Assembly: GCA_902770045.1 (NCBI GenBank)
Contig: CACXRO010000015.1
Coordinates: 1 to 45,753 of the forward strand
DNA from: an uncultured bacterium
GTDB taxonomy: Bacteria; Verrucomicrobiota; Kiritimatiellia; RFP12; UBA1067
DNA length: 45,753 nucleotides
Direction: 5' to 3'
Positions 34,281 to 44,000 of this stretch are shown in pieces; the first letter of the stretch is position 1, and each line of letters opens with the position of its first letter. The notes beneath the pieces are model-generated. The model made no database searches. It was not told the origin of the DNA and saw nothing but the letters and a program-made list of their open reading frames with translations. The translations under genes and the position numbers were made by a program.

Positions 34281-34607
34281 ATGGAGATCGAGGTACTCAA
34301 GGCGAAGCTGCACCGGATCAGGGTGACGGAGGCGTGCCTCGACTACGAGGGCTCGCTCACGCTCGACCCGGACGACATGGAGGCGGTGGGGATACTCCCC
34401 TACGAGAAGATCCTCTGCGCCGACGTGGAGAACGGCAGCCGCTTCGAGACCTACGCGATCGCGGGCGCGCGCGGCAGCGGCGTCTGCTGCCTCAACGGCG
34501 CGGCGGCGCGGCTCGGCAAGGTGGGCGACCGGCTCATCGTGATGGCGTTTGCGCGCATGTCCGAGGACGAAGCCGCCGCCTGGCAGCCGAAGGTGAAGCA
34601 TTTCTGA
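34281..34607 (+). CDS. panD: aspartate 1-decarboxylase proenzyme
   Basis: A 108-aa pyruvoyl enzyme that makes beta-alanine from aspartate for pantothenate and CoA. The self-cleavage site Gly-Ser is visible in YEGSLTLD near residue 24, and the family blocks LHRIRVTEACLDYEG, ILPYEKILCADV, RFETYAI, GSGVCCLNGAAARLGKVGDRLIVMAF are intact. The ATG at 34281 is preceded by GGAGGCGGAG; an in-frame TTG at 34266 is less likely. It follows clpX by 21 bp and is probably in the same operon. Confidence 0.94.
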   Translation: MEIEVLKAKLHRIRVTEACLDYEGSLTLDPDDMEAVGILPYEKILCADVENGSRFETYAIAGARGSGVCCLNGAAARLGKVGDRLIVMAFARMSEDEAAAWQPKVKHF

Positions 34608-34615
34608 GGCGGTGG

Positions 34616-36106
34616 CTACTCCACCACCTGCCAGAAACCGCCGTTGTCGAAGCCGACGCGGCGGACTGTGCCTCTGGACTTCTTTATCCAGTTGGCGATG
34701 CTTGTGCGCGAAAGGCCGCACGCCCTGGCCATTTCACCCTGGGTTGTTCTTGGGTTGGCGCGTATCAGCGCCTTGATTTTGTCGAGCGTTGGCATGTCTG
34801 CAAACCCATTTACAGAATGCGAGGCTCCGCTTGACAGATCGGCGGCGATTTTGACGAGGGCCTTTTGGTCGTCAGCCGGCGCGGCGAAGATGGTTAGTTT
34901 CAGCTCGGAGTCGCCGAGCAGCTCGTATTTTGGGCATTTCCCCGAAAGTTTTCTGGATGCGGAGAAAATTACCGGCACGCCTTCGCCGCGCCGGTCCATG
35001 ATTCGCGATCTGACAATGTCTGTAAACCTTTCTGTCAAGGGGCACCTTGCGAGACATGTGCAGATCAGCTCGTTGCGCGAGAACTGGCGCTCACCGATTT
35101 CGTCGATAGTCATAGAATTTGGCAGAGCCCCGGGGGAGAACAGCTCGAGCCTGTCCGCGAACATGTGCAGCCGGATCTTGGATCCTGATATCGAGTAGTC
35201 GCGGTGCGCGACAGCATTCACGACCGCCTCGAATACTGCGTTCATGGCAAACTGGGGAATGTCGATGCGGTTGGGCCGTTTGACGGCGAGGGTTCTCATG
35301 TTTCTGTTCACGAACCTGCACGCTTCCGCTACCTGGACGTCCAGCGGGCCGCAGATATCCTTTGCGTCGAGCTGCTCGTTGGCGTTTCGGGCCTTTCCCC
35401 GGTAGCACACCGCCTGAATGTAGGCGCTGGGCAGATACTCCTCGGGGCTTTTGCAGGCCATGAGCACGCCGCCCACCGACGGCTTCACCTTCCCGTCCTC
35501 GTCCTTGGCCGTGAAATGCAGTTTTCTCAGGAAGTCCGCGTCCGACCCCGGCGAGAGGGGGGTCCTGAACTTTTCAAACAGTGTTTTCGACAGGGCGGAT
35601 GTCGTGGCATCGGCAACAATCTGTTCGTCAAACGACATCAGCCGCGTCTGGCTTCGCTGCTGAAAGAGGCGCGCCAGCAGGTCTGGCGGCATTTCCCGCT
35701 TAGAGCTGCCGATACGGTAGAAATATCCATGGGGGCTTTTGTGCACGAAAAGGCTCCTGGCGACGTCGACCCTGATGACCGGGGTGTCGACGCCCTGGGT
35801 GTTGGGGAGGTAGAGCTTTCGGATCAGCGGTGTGATTGGTGGCTTGATGGAATCGTTGCAGATGTTGCGCAGCCAAGTCTCGGCGACGTCGAGCTTGCCG
35901 GGTTCAATGCCTTTCACCTCTTTTGTCTTGTCGTCCACGCCGAATACGAATGAGGCGCCATGCGAGTTTGCGGCCGCCGCGAACTCGTCGGCCAGATCGC
36001 GCGCATCGGGCTCAACCACGCGCTTGCCGGGGATGGAAAGCAACTTCAGCTCCAGAAGCGAGTCCTCTCCAAGGGTGATTTGGCGGACAAGCAGATTGTC
36101 GGACAT
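34616..36106 (-). CDS. AlbA_2 (Schlafen-like) domain ATP-binding regulator
   Basis: A 496-aa protein. The N-terminus (SLLELKLLSIPGKRVVEPDARDLADEFAAAANSHGASFVFGVDD) is an AlbA_2/Schlafen-type domain. The middle (FEAVVNAVAHRDYSISGSKIRLHMFADRLELFSPGALPNSMT) has the N-box and glycine segment of a GHKL-type ATPase (HATPase_c_4). The C-terminus (IKALIRANPRTTQGEMARACGLSRTSIANWIKK) is a helix-turn-helix. Such proteins are often labelled transcriptional regulator or RecG-like helicase; the target is unknown. AAGGAG precedes the ATG. It is the only minus-strand gene right of the origin and converges on panD with an 8-bp gap; GGTGG-ctact-CCACC at the junction might act as a two-way terminator. Confidence 0.85.
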   Translation of the reverse strand: MSDNLLVRQITLGEDSLLELKLLSIPGKRVVEPDARDLADEFAAAANSHGASFVFGVDDKTKEVKGIEPGKLDVAETWLRNICNDSIKPPITPLIRKLYLPNTQGVDTPVIRVDVARSLFVHKSPHGYFYRIGSSKREMPPDLLARLFQQRSQTRLMSFDEQIVADATTSALSKTLFEKFRTPLSPGSDADFLRKLHFTAKDEDGKVKPSVGGVLMACKSPEEYLPSAYIQAVCYRGKARNANEQLDAKDICGPLDVQVAEACRFVNRNMRTLAVKRPNRIDIPQFAMNAVFEAVVNAVAHRDYSISGSKIRLHMFADRLELFSPGALPNSMTIDEIGERQFSRNELICTCLARCPLTERFTDIVRSRIMDRRGEGVPVIFSASRKLSGKCPKYELLGDSELKLTIFAAPADDQKALVKIAADLSSGASHSVNGFADMPTLDKIKALIRANPRTTQGEMARACGLSRTSIANWIKKSRGTVRRVGFDNGGFWQVVE

Positions 36107-36140
36107 GGCTCATGACTCCTTTGGGTGGTAGAACGCGCGT

Positions 36141-36170
36141 ATTCTAGCAAATCCGCCGCGTATCTGTCAA
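36141..36170 (-). promoter_or_regulatory. promoter of the AlbA_2 regulator gene
   Basis: Minus strand -35 TTGACA (36165-36170), 18-bp spacer, -10 TAGAAT (36141-36146). It diverges from the pseudopilin promoter only about 25 bp away. Confidence 0.7.
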
Positions 36171-36193
36171 GTCTGTAAACCGGTGCACCCCCC

Positions 36194-36223
36194 TTGCGCG
36201 GGGGGGACGGGTTATGGTATAAT
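36194..36223 (+). promoter_or_regulatory. promoter of the pseudopilin operon
   Basis: -35 TTGCGC (36194-36199), 18-bp spacer, -10 TATAAT (36218-36223) with TATGG before it, then 9 nt to the first ATG. The same TTGCGC-18-TATAAT pattern precedes the ATPase gene at 19342. Confidence 0.65.
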
Positions 36224-36232
36224 CCGCTGCGT

Positions 36233-37432
36233 ATGATGAAAAAGGGCTTTACACTCGTCGAGCTGCTGATCGTGATCGTGGTGATCGCGATCCTCACCTC
36301 GATTACCTTTCGCATCATGGGGGTGAGCGAGGACCAGAAGGCCCGCAACATAACGGTGCTGCGCCTGCATGCGCTCGAGAGCGCCATCGGCGGCTACTAC
36401 GCGGCGTTCGGCTCCTATCCGCCGGTGCGCCTCCACGGCAGCCGCAACATCTTCTACAAGGTGAACGACCAGGGCGTCCAGGTCGTGGACGACGATCCCG
36501 AAGACGGCGCCCTCAACTGGTTCCGGGTCCACGCCGCGTGCAAAAGCCAGCCGGTTGCCATGAGCTATCCATTCAGCGAAAGCAACCTGAAGGCGGTCAC
36601 AAAGCTTTCCCAGCAGTTGCAGAAACTGGCGTCTAGCGGCAAGGGGTTCGCGTACGGGCGGGCGGCCGTCGTGGGCTTTGACGGGCTGCCGACGCCGCAG
36701 CAGCTCAGCGGCAAGTACGACGAGGCGGAGTGGACCCACCTCAACCTCTTCAAGTTCGGGCTGATGAGCTTCCTCCTGCCGCGGTTCCTCTACATGATGC
36801 AGTCGCGCGACACCTCGATCTACGACAAGTTCGCCCAGTGGGGCGACAACAACAACGTGCCCTGCAGGTTCGAAGACGGCATACCCTACGACAAATGGGA
36901 AGACCTGGCGAAAGACGTGGTTCCGACGCCGGACGGGAAGACAAACCCCAACGCATGGAAAGTCGCGCTGTTGCCTTCGCAGATCATAACCGCGCGCTGG
37001 GCGGCGTGCCTCCAGGGATGCTGCTGTTTCTACATGGAAAGCAGCGGGTACCAAACGGTGTGGGGCGTGAATGTGGGCGGCGGCGAGGGCGGCGCCCCGT
37101 TCCTGAGCGAACCCGGCTTTTCGGTGCAGGTCAACTCCGGCAAAGAACACCACTATCCGCCGGTATATTCTTCCGGCGAACTGCAGAACGAGCACAACGA
37201 CTGGACCCGGGCCTACGCCGCCGACGGCGTAACGGTAATCGACGGCTGGGAGGAGGAGTTCTACTACTATTCGCCGCCGCCGCACCAGGGCTACCGGCTC
37301 TGGAGCGCGGGCCCGAACATGAAAACCTTTCCGCCCTGGATTTCCGAAACCGAGATCAACAAACTCAGCGCGAGCGACGCGAAGACGGCGCGAGAGTGGA
37401 AGTCGGACGACGTCGTGCACATGAGCAACTGA
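36233..37432 (+). CDS. prepilin-type N-terminal methylation protein, first gene of the operon
   Basis: About 399 aa beginning MMKKGFTLVELLIVIVVIAILT: a type IV prepilin/pseudopilin leader, with cleavage expected between G and F by a prepilin peptidase and Glu at +5. The ATG at 36233 or 36236 is set by the promoter. The remaining 370 residues are much longer than a GspG/PilA (about 140) and aromatic-rich (MESSGYQTVWGVN, YSPPPHQGYRLWSAGPN); the last motif resembles the WSAGPN/GSDG end found in T2SS G-like proteins. Probably a minor or specialised pseudopilin subunit of an envelope secretion or pilus system. Confidence 0.85.
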   Translation: MMKKGFTLVELLIVIVVIAILTSITFRIMGVSEDQKARNITVLRLHALESAIGGYYAAFGSYPPVRLHGSRNIFYKVNDQGVQVVDDDPEDGALNWFRVHAACKSQPVAMSYPFSESNLKAVTKLSQQLQKLASSGKGFAYGRAAVVGFDGLPTPQQLSGKYDEAEWTHLNLFKFGLMSFLLPRFLYMMQSRDTSIYDKFAQWGDNNNVPCRFEDGIPYDKWEDLAKDVVPTPDGKTNPNAWKVALLPSQIITARWAACLQGCCCFYMESSGYQTVWGVNVGGGEGGAPFLSEPGFSVQVNSGKEHHYPPVYSSGELQNEHNDWTRAYAADGVTVIDGWEEEFYYYSPPPHQGYRLWSAGPNMKTFPPWISETEINKLSASDAKTAREWKSDDVVHMSN

Positions 37433-37446
37433 GGAGCACTGGGCAA

Positions 37447-38079
37447 ATGACGAACCAAACCGCACATAGGGCGTTCTCGCTGCTGGAACTGCTGGTCTCG
37501 ATTGCGATCATCGCCATCGTCACCGGGCTGTCGATCGCGGGGTACGGCAAATTCACCGCCCACGCCCAGAACATGCGCTGCGTCGAGTTTGTGCACCAGA
37601 CGAAGACGGCGCTCGAGCATCTCTACCAGCGCGACGACGCGTGGCCGCCCCTCCTGCAGAAGGAGGCTTCCGGCGGCGACGGCCGGCTCGACGCCGACGC
37701 CGGCGCCCAGCTCGCCAAGGCGGGGCTGATGTCGCTAACCTTCAGGTCCAGGGAGCGGGAGGACGGCTCCAAGGTGTACAGGCTCACGGGGCACGACCGC
37801 TTCGGCGTGGTGACGCCGTGGGCGATGGACTACATCAAGCACCACGACTCCGCGTCGCTCTCCTCGAAGCTGCCGGCGGGCGGGACGATCCAGGACCACA
37901 TCCTGCACTATGCCATCGACCTCGACTACGACGGCATGACCGAGGTCATGCACGGGCACGACGGCAACAAGGCGCGCGTCCGCGCCCAGGCTTGCGTGTG
38001 GAGCTACGGCCGTGACGGCAAGCCGAACACCAAGGACGACATCCGCAGCTGGTCGAAGGGACAGGAGGCAATATGGTAG
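37447..38079 (+). CDS. prepilin-like protein 2
   Basis: A 210-aa protein starting MTNQTAHRAFSLLELLVSIAIIAIVTGL. The leader is of prepilin type but has A-F instead of G-F at the cleavage site, which peptidases tolerate. The globular part ends with ACVWSYGRDGKPNTKDDIRSW, similar to the SYGADGK/D-rich Ca2+-loop end of GspG-like pseudopilins. It follows the first gene by 14 bp and overlaps the next gene by 7 bp. Confidence 0.85.
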   Translation: MTNQTAHRAFSLLELLVSIAIIAIVTGLSIAGYGKFTAHAQNMRCVEFVHQTKTALEHLYQRDDAWPPLLQKEASGGDGRLDADAGAQLAKAGLMSLTFRSREREDGSKVYRLTGHDRFGVVTPWAMDYIKHHDSASLSSKLPAGGTIQDHILHYAIDLDYDGMTEVMHGHDGNKARVRAQACVWSYGRDGKPNTKDDIRSWSKGQEAIW

Positions 38080-38612
38080 TGTCGGGCAGGAAAGGCTTCA
38101 CCATCGTCGAGATGCTGGCGGTAATCGGCATTATCGCCGTGTTGCTGTCCATCATCGTCATTGCCGCGTCGGGGGTGATCAAGTCCTCGCGCGCCAAGCG
38201 GGCGGAAGTCATGCGCAACTCGCTCGAGCAGGCGATTGCCGCCTACTACGCGCAGGAGGGCAAGTGGCCGTCGCTAATCGAAAGCGCCGGTTCCGACGGC
38301 CAGGACACCTACAAGTTCGACGGAACGAAGGCGGACAAGATCTTTCAGGAGGTGGTGGGCAAGGGATTCGGCCGCAGCGGCAAGAAGTCGATGCTGATCG
38401 ACGCCTCCGGCCTGTTCGTCTGCGACTCCAGCGCGGCAAGCGGCACGAAGGCGCACGGCTACGAGTTTTCCGAGGTGATGGGTCGGCACGCCAAGCACCG
38501 TATTAATCTCGATCAGATGGCATTTGGCTATCAGGAAACCAAGAGCGGGCGCTTCATTCGTTTTAAGGTCGTCTACAACTTCCGTACGGATGCGGTGAAA
38601 GTCGAATTGTAA
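38073..38612 (+). CDS. prepilin-like protein 3
   Basis: A 179-aa protein with leader MVVSGRKGFTIVEMLAVIGIIAVLLSIIVIAA: G-F cleavage site and Glu +5. A conserved helix follows (AKRAEVMRNSLEQAIAAYYAQEGKWPSLI), the typical N-terminal alpha helix and YPxxL-like turn of GspG/GspH pseudopilins. The rest is short and ends FKVVYNFRTDAVKVEL, a beta strand. It overlaps its upstream neighbour. Confidence 0.87.
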   Translation: MVVSGRKGFTIVEMLAVIGIIAVLLSIIVIAASGVIKSSRAKRAEVMRNSLEQAIAAYYAQEGKWPSLIESAGSDGQDTYKFDGTKADKIFQEVVGKGFGRSGKKSMLIDASGLFVCDSSAASGTKAHGYEFSEVMGRHAKHRINLDQMAFGYQETKSGRFIRFKVVYNFRTDAVKVEL

Positions 38613-38628
38613 GGTCGGGGTGAAGACA

Positions 38629-39453
38629 ATGCGCAAGGCGTTCACACTGATAGAGCTGCTGGCGGTAATCGGCATCATGGGGATGATGGGCGTCGCCGCC
38701 GCTGCGAGCTACGGCGCGCTGGTGAACGGCATGAAGGAGCGCAGCGCCTGCGCCGCCGCGTCGGCGATCCTGCGCGAGGCGGGCGAGCGGGCCCGCATCG
38801 ACCGGCTGCCGACGGTGGTCTACTGCTACAACGTCTGCCTCAAGGAACCGGTGGATGATGAGCCCGGGATAGTGGCAGGAATGATGACCGCGATCCGCCG
38901 CGTCGGGCGCATTACCGGCGTGCGCGACCGGCTGCTCTTCGACGAGTTCGCCGACCTCGACCAGTCCTACGAAACCTCGGACGAGGAGAACTATCTGCGG
39001 AACATGCGCGGCCACCGGATGTTCAAGTACAACGACGAAAGCTCGGTGCAGAGCAGGATGCAGTACTCGGTGGTGGCCGACGCCGTCTACCGCGACGACG
39101 GCGCGCAGACCGTGACCATCTTCTCCGGCGGGGTCAACAACCGCACCAACCTCGTCACCAGCGCCTTCTACAACCTCAACACCAGCGACCGCGAGCCGTC
39201 GGGCGGCTGGAAGATCGGCGACGGCTACGCGGTCGAGTTCGCCGAGCTGCAGCTGCCGGACGGATTCATCTTCGGGCAGCAGCTGCCTACGAAGGCGGGC
39301 GCGATAACCGAGTTCAAGGCGATAAGGTTCGACCCGGAGTCCTCCTCCGGCGAGACGGTGGATATCTACGTGTCGCGCCCGAATGAAAGTGGGCGCCCGC
39401 AGGCGGTGAGAAAGGCGGGGCAGGCGTATGCCGACCAGAAGAAGAGCGTATAG
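38629..39453 (+). CDS. prepilin-like protein 4
   Basis: A 274-aa protein from the ATG at 38629 (preceded by GGGGTGA; an in-frame GTG at 38620 is possible). Leader MRKAFTLIELLAVIGIMGMMGV, A-F cleavage site. The body contains [29 protein letters not shown], close in style to GspH/FimT minor pseudopilins, where a helix is followed by strands. It ends 26 bp into the next gene. Confidence 0.84.
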   Translation: MRKAFTLIELLAVIGIMGMMGVAAAASYGALVNGMKERSACAAASAILREAGERARIDRLPTVVYCYNVCLKEPVDDEPGIVAGMMTAIRRVGRITGVRDRLLFDEFADLDQSYETSDEENYLRNMRGHRMFKYNDESSVQSRMQYSVVADAVYRDDGAQTVTIFSGGVNNRTNLVTSAFYNLNTSDREPSGGWKIGDGYAVEFAELQLPDGFIFGQQLPTKAGAITEFKAIRFDPESSSGETVDIYVSRPNESGRPQAVRKAGQAYADQKKSV

Positions 39454-40027
39454 GCGGGGCTTCACCCTGCTCGAGGTCAACCTCGCCCTGTTCATCATGA
39501 CGACCGGGGTCCTCACCCTCTGCGCGCTCTACTCGCTCGGCTTCCGCGAGAACCGGCAGAGCGTGGAGGACGTCACGGGCGTGGCGTGGGCGGAGGCATA
39601 CCTCTCGCCGCTCGTCCAGGGGCTCTCGGCGACGAACATGCCGTGGTCGGCGTGGACGCAGATCGGCGACCCGCCCTCGACGAGCGCCACCAAGAGCCGC
39701 AATGTGGCCGACGGCGTCTGGCCGAGCGACGGCTGGAGCGCCTATGTGCAGCCGCTAAGCAGTTCCGGAACGGACATCCGCTACCGCGTTGTCGGTTCGC
39801 CGCGTTCGCTTGCCGACTCGGCCTGGAACGGGGTGAACGGCAAGACCCAGGCTCCGTACAGGGGATCGAAGCCGTCGGTCCCGACCGACTTCGAGTACGC
39901 GCTCGTGGTGACGCGCCGCGGGACGATCATCCAGCTTGCCTTCCGCAGCGCGCGGCGTCGCGAGACGCTGATGACGCAGCCGACGTATGTAACCGAGGTG
40001 CGGTTCTGCGGCAACCCAGACAAATAG
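39428..40027 (+). CDS. prepilin-like protein 5 (GspI/PilV-like)
   Basis: A 199-aa protein with MPTRRRAYRRGFTLLEVNLALFIMTTGVLTLCALYSLG. The R-G-F-T-L-L-E-V leader with LALFIM-TTGVL is characteristic of GspI/PilV minor subunits. The remaining part is unassigned. The start ATG overlaps the end of gene 4, so they are translationally coupled. Confidence 0.84.
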   Translation: MPTRRRAYRRGFTLLEVNLALFIMTTGVLTLCALYSLGFRENRQSVEDVTGVAWAEAYLSPLVQGLSATNMPWSAWTQIGDPPSTSATKSRNVADGVWPSDGWSAYVQPLSSSGTDIRYRVVGSPRSLADSAWNGVNGKTQAPYRGSKPSVPTDFEYALVVTRRGTIIQLAFRSARRRETLMTQPTYVTEVRFCGNPDK

Positions 40028-40042
40028 CACGAGGTGAAACGG

Positions 40043-40510
40043 ATGCCATGCAGATGTCATAGAAAAGGCTTTACGCTTCTGGAGGTGATGGTTGCCTGCC
40101 TCCTCCTGGGGATGCTGGTGACGGCGCTCACCATGGTCTTCAACCAATCGTCTATTGCCTGGCGCACCGGCATGGCGGGGGTGGTGAACCTCTACAACAC
40201 GCGCACCGACCTCGGCAAGAAGCACGACAACTACGACAACATCCTTCCTGGACTCAAGACCAAGGAGGACATGGAGTACCGGGCGGTGTCGCTGTGGAAG
40301 GACGGGCAGCTGAGGACCGACCGCGCGTTTGATGTGGCGACCGAGTCGCTCTCCTACGCCGCCGCCAAGACCAGTCGGGAGCAGGGCATTTCCGATGCCG
40401 ATTCCGGGTGGTCGGTTTCGCTTTTCACCATCGGCGTGCGCTCTGCCGGCCCCGACGGCGTCTTCGGCACTGCCGACGACCTCTCCACCTACCCGTACGA
40501 GGAGCAGTGA
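40043..40510 (+). CDS. prepilin-like protein 6 (GspJ/PilW-like)
   Basis: A 155-aa protein, MPCRCHRKGFTLLEVMVACLLLGMLVTALTMVFNQSSIAWR: K-G-F-T-L-L-E-V leader plus a long hydrophobic helix ending in a Trp-Arg, as in GspJ/PilW. The ATG at 40043 has GAGGTG six bases upstream; a GTG at 40034 would overlap that site. The C-terminus VRSAGPDGVFGTADDLSTYPY resembles the GPDG...DD calcium loop of pseudopilins. Confidence 0.84.
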   Translation: MPCRCHRKGFTLLEVMVACLLLGMLVTALTMVFNQSSIAWRTGMAGVVNLYNTRTDLGKKHDNYDNILPGLKTKEDMEYRAVSLWKDGQLRTDRAFDVATESLSYAAAKTSREQGISDADSGWSVSLFTIGVRSAGPDGVFGTADDLSTYPYEEQ

Positions 40511-40511
40511 A

Positions 40512-41000
40512 ATGAAGCGCCGCGCATTTACGCTAATCGAACTCATGGTGGTGCTGGCGATGATCATGATCCTCGTCGGCGCGATGACCGCGAGCATCAA
40601 TGCCGCGCGCCGCCGCGCGAAGATCGCGAAGGCGATGCAGGAGATGAAGGACCTCACCAACGCGATCCTCGCCGCCGAGCAGTTCGCCAAGGGGCGCACG
40701 CTGGACGGATACGTGACGGGGGGCTGGCACGTCTGCGACGAGGCCTCGCTCCTGGCGGTGCTCAACAGCACGGCCGGCGAGAGCGGCGAGAGGGCGCCGG
40801 TGCTCTACTCCGCTTCGCTGGTGAACGGCCAGATGCTCGACCCGTGGGACAAGCCCTACGAGTTCATCATCGAGAAGACGGCGACGCTCGACTCCGGCGA
40901 CGGCACGACCGGCGCGGACGCGAACTTCAAGACGGCGGCGCAGCTCCCGAACTTCTTCCGCCTCGATCCGGCGGAGCGGGCCATACCCAAGAGGAACTGA
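40512..41000 (+). CDS. prepilin-like protein 7 (GspG-like)
   Basis: A 162-aa protein, MKRRAFTLIELMVVLAMIMILVGAMTASINAARRRAKIAKAMQEMKDLTNAILAAEQ in style of a major pseudopilin GspG: A-F site, Glu +5, then a basic helix. LDPWDKPYEFI near residue 110 is the DPWGxPY motif of GspG, a strong family marker. One base separates it from gene 6. Confidence 0.87.
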   Translation: MKRRAFTLIELMVVLAMIMILVGAMTASINAARRRAKIAKAMQEMKDLTNAILAAEQFAKGRTLDGYVTGGWHVCDEASLLAVLNSTAGESGERAPVLYSASLVNGQMLDPWDKPYEFIIEKTATLDSGDGTTGADANFKTAAQLPNFFRLDPAERAIPKRN

Positions 41001-41002
41001 CG

Positions 41003-44000
41003 ATGAAGCGAACCTCTTCCAGAAAGGGATCGGCGCTGCTGATCGTGCTCGGCATGCTGGCGTTCATGGTGGTCTCCGCCGTGGGCTTCTCGGTCTTCAT
41101 GCGCGAGAGCCGCAAGCCCTCGAGCCACCTGAAGCGCAGCATCACCGCGCGCTTCCTCCTCCGCGCGGCGCTCGCGAACGCCATCGCCCGCGTCGACGGG
41201 GACTTCAACGACGACGAAGGGCGCGTGGAGGGGATCTACGACGACCTCTACCCCGGCGTGGGGCCGTCGCAGTCGGAGCCGGTCAGCGAGAACGGCGACT
41301 ACTGGGGCAATCACGTCTTCATGCCGTTCGGGCAGGTCGACCCCATGTACACCGTCTCGACGCTGACGCTCGAGTCGCTCGCCTACCTGCCGCCGGCGAT
41401 CATCAACGAGGTCAGGGTGTGGTCCCGCCGGACGCGCACCGCCGAGTGGAGGAACCTCGCCTACGACCTCGGGCGCTACGCCTTCTGCGCGGTGGACGTC
41501 TCGGACTGCTTCGACATCAACAAGGTGCGCGCCAACGAGCGGCGCACGAGCGCCGCCAACCACCGCTTCAACCTCTCGCCGCTCTACCCTGAGAACGGCG
41601 CTGCCCTCGACGAAGTGCTCGACAAGGTGCTCGACCTGGATCCGCCGTCGTTCATCTCGCTCGCCGACTACAACATCGTCGCCGGCACCGGCACGCGCTT
41701 CGCGCCGTGGATGCACGACTTCATCGGCACTACCGGAAAGCAGATCTACGAACGCACGGACGACGAGCACTTCGTCTCCAACGCGCTCTTCATCACCGAC
41801 ACCTGGTTCCCGCCCACCAACACCGTCGGCGGCGCCTCGGGCGTGAACGTCGTCAACCTCGAGGCCGGCGGCAGGAACCAGCCCTGGACCACCTTCGAGG
41901 CCCGGTCGGCGCTCGAGCCGCTCGACGCCTGCGTCCGCAACACCTGGGCGGACGCGCTCTACTGGATGCTCCAGGGCGTCGGCATCGCCTGCCTCTACGA
42001 CTACCTCGACGAAGACCAGGTTCCGCTCTCCTACTGCCTGCCCTGCACCGAGACCGCCCCGATGGTGTGCGCTCTCGGCATCGACAGTCCCGCGGTGACC
42101 ATGGCCTTCAAGCAGGAGAACAACTTTGCGAGCGGCGACTACGGTCCGCTGGTCGACGTGCCCGGCCAGGGAAGGCAGCCGCGGTACAGCGTTACGGTAA
42201 ACCGCTGCGTCCTGGAGGTAAACGTCACCGGGCTCAGGGCCTCGGGCGTCCTTGCCTTTCCGTTCAAGCGGGCGCAGCTCAAGAAGGACAGCTACGAGAC
42301 GAAGTTCTCGGGCGAGGCGCTCTTCCGGGTCTTCTTCGGCCCCCAGAACCTCAAGAGCCGCGTCCACTCCGGCCAGGGCGACGAATACATCCACCCGCTC
42401 AGCAACCGCGACTGGGCGAGCGAGCGGGCCGGCTGGAAAAACGGGGTATACACCGCCCGCGCCCAGGAGTCGGACGTCAAGGGCGAGCTCAACTTCTCGG
42501 CGAAGAAGCTCGCCGGCCAGGAGGATGCGCTCGGCGACTTCGACATTACCGCGTCCTGCCCCGACGGCAAGGCCGAGTTCACGCTCTTTTATTTTGTCGA
42601 GATGCATGACAAGGTCGGCGGCGGAACCGAGTCGTGGTACTGCTTCGACGGCCTCAGCGGCGACCCCGACGCATTCCAGCCCCGGAGCGTGAACGGCAGA
42701 TTGGGCGAAGACCCAGACGACAAGGCGTCCAAGACCTGGAGCGAGTACCTGAAGCAGGCCAGGGCCGACAAGCCGACGGGCGGCAACTACACCGACGACA
42801 CCCTCCCCTCGGGAAGGGGGACCCAGCGGACCCTGGGCAACATCGCCGACATGTACCCGCACGTCGCGGTGTGGGTGCGCCTCTTCAACGACGACGACAC
42901 CTACGACGTCGTCCCCGCCCGGGGCAGGGACGACATCGTCTACGGCCACCGGGTGACGATTCAGCTCCGCGACTTCGAGCTGGCGTTCGGCGACAAGGTC
43001 GGCGGACAGGACGTCGCGCCGATCCTGGAGTTCCGCGACGGCAGGGCGGTCGCGCTCAACGGCGACGACGTCATCACCAGGCTCGAGAGCGCCTTCCCCG
43101 CCGCAGGCGCCCGAATCACCTTCGACGCGGAATGGAACCGGCTCTACGCGGCCGACCCCCGCTACAACTTCGCGCCGGAGAACTGGTTTGCGGTAAGGGC
43201 GGACAACGGCCGCGCGACGAAGAAGCAGTGGCTGGACGCGATCACCCCGCTGCTCGGGGACGAGGGCCGCGACCGCGACATCTTCATGTTCACAAGCGAC
43301 CAGGAGTACCTGCAGTCGATCGAGGAGCTTGCGTTTCTGCCGCGGGTGGGCGACGCCGCATTTCCGCCCGGCCAGGCCCTCCGCTACTACCTCGACCAGT
43401 CCAATCCGCTCGAGGGCGCGCCTTTCGGCGGCCGCATCGCGGCGAACGCGAAGGACGCGCTCGATAATCTCGCGCAGGGAGAGTTGTTCTGGCGCACGTA
43501 TTCGACGTATGCGGACGGCGGCGAGGTGGACGACGTCCACGTCCTGCGCGCCGGGGCGGTGCAGTACGAAATCGTCTCCGGCGTCAACGACTTCCGGGCC
43601 AACCCGTTCTCCCGCGACCCGCGCATCATCGCGGCGGTGGTGGAGGACACGCCCTTCGACTACTTCGCCGCGAGCACCAACGAGCTCAACACGCTCTACT
43701 CCGAGCCCGACAAGGCCACGTCCGACAAGGCGAGGGACTATGTCTTCACCGGCCTCCGCAAGAACAGCGCCGGCTACATCGATGGATTCTCGCGGCTTGC
43801 CGGCGCCATGCAGTCCGAATTCGCCAGGGCCGCGCTGAACGCGAAGCCCAGCGCCCCCAAGACCATGGACTGGCGCGAGATCTTCGACAACGACCTGAAG
43901 TGGGCGAGCGCCAGGAAGGGCGACGCGCAGACCGACATCTTCGGGGTCAACCTCGGCGAGCCGCTCCACGGCGTCGACCGCAAGTTCCTGCACGCGTTCT

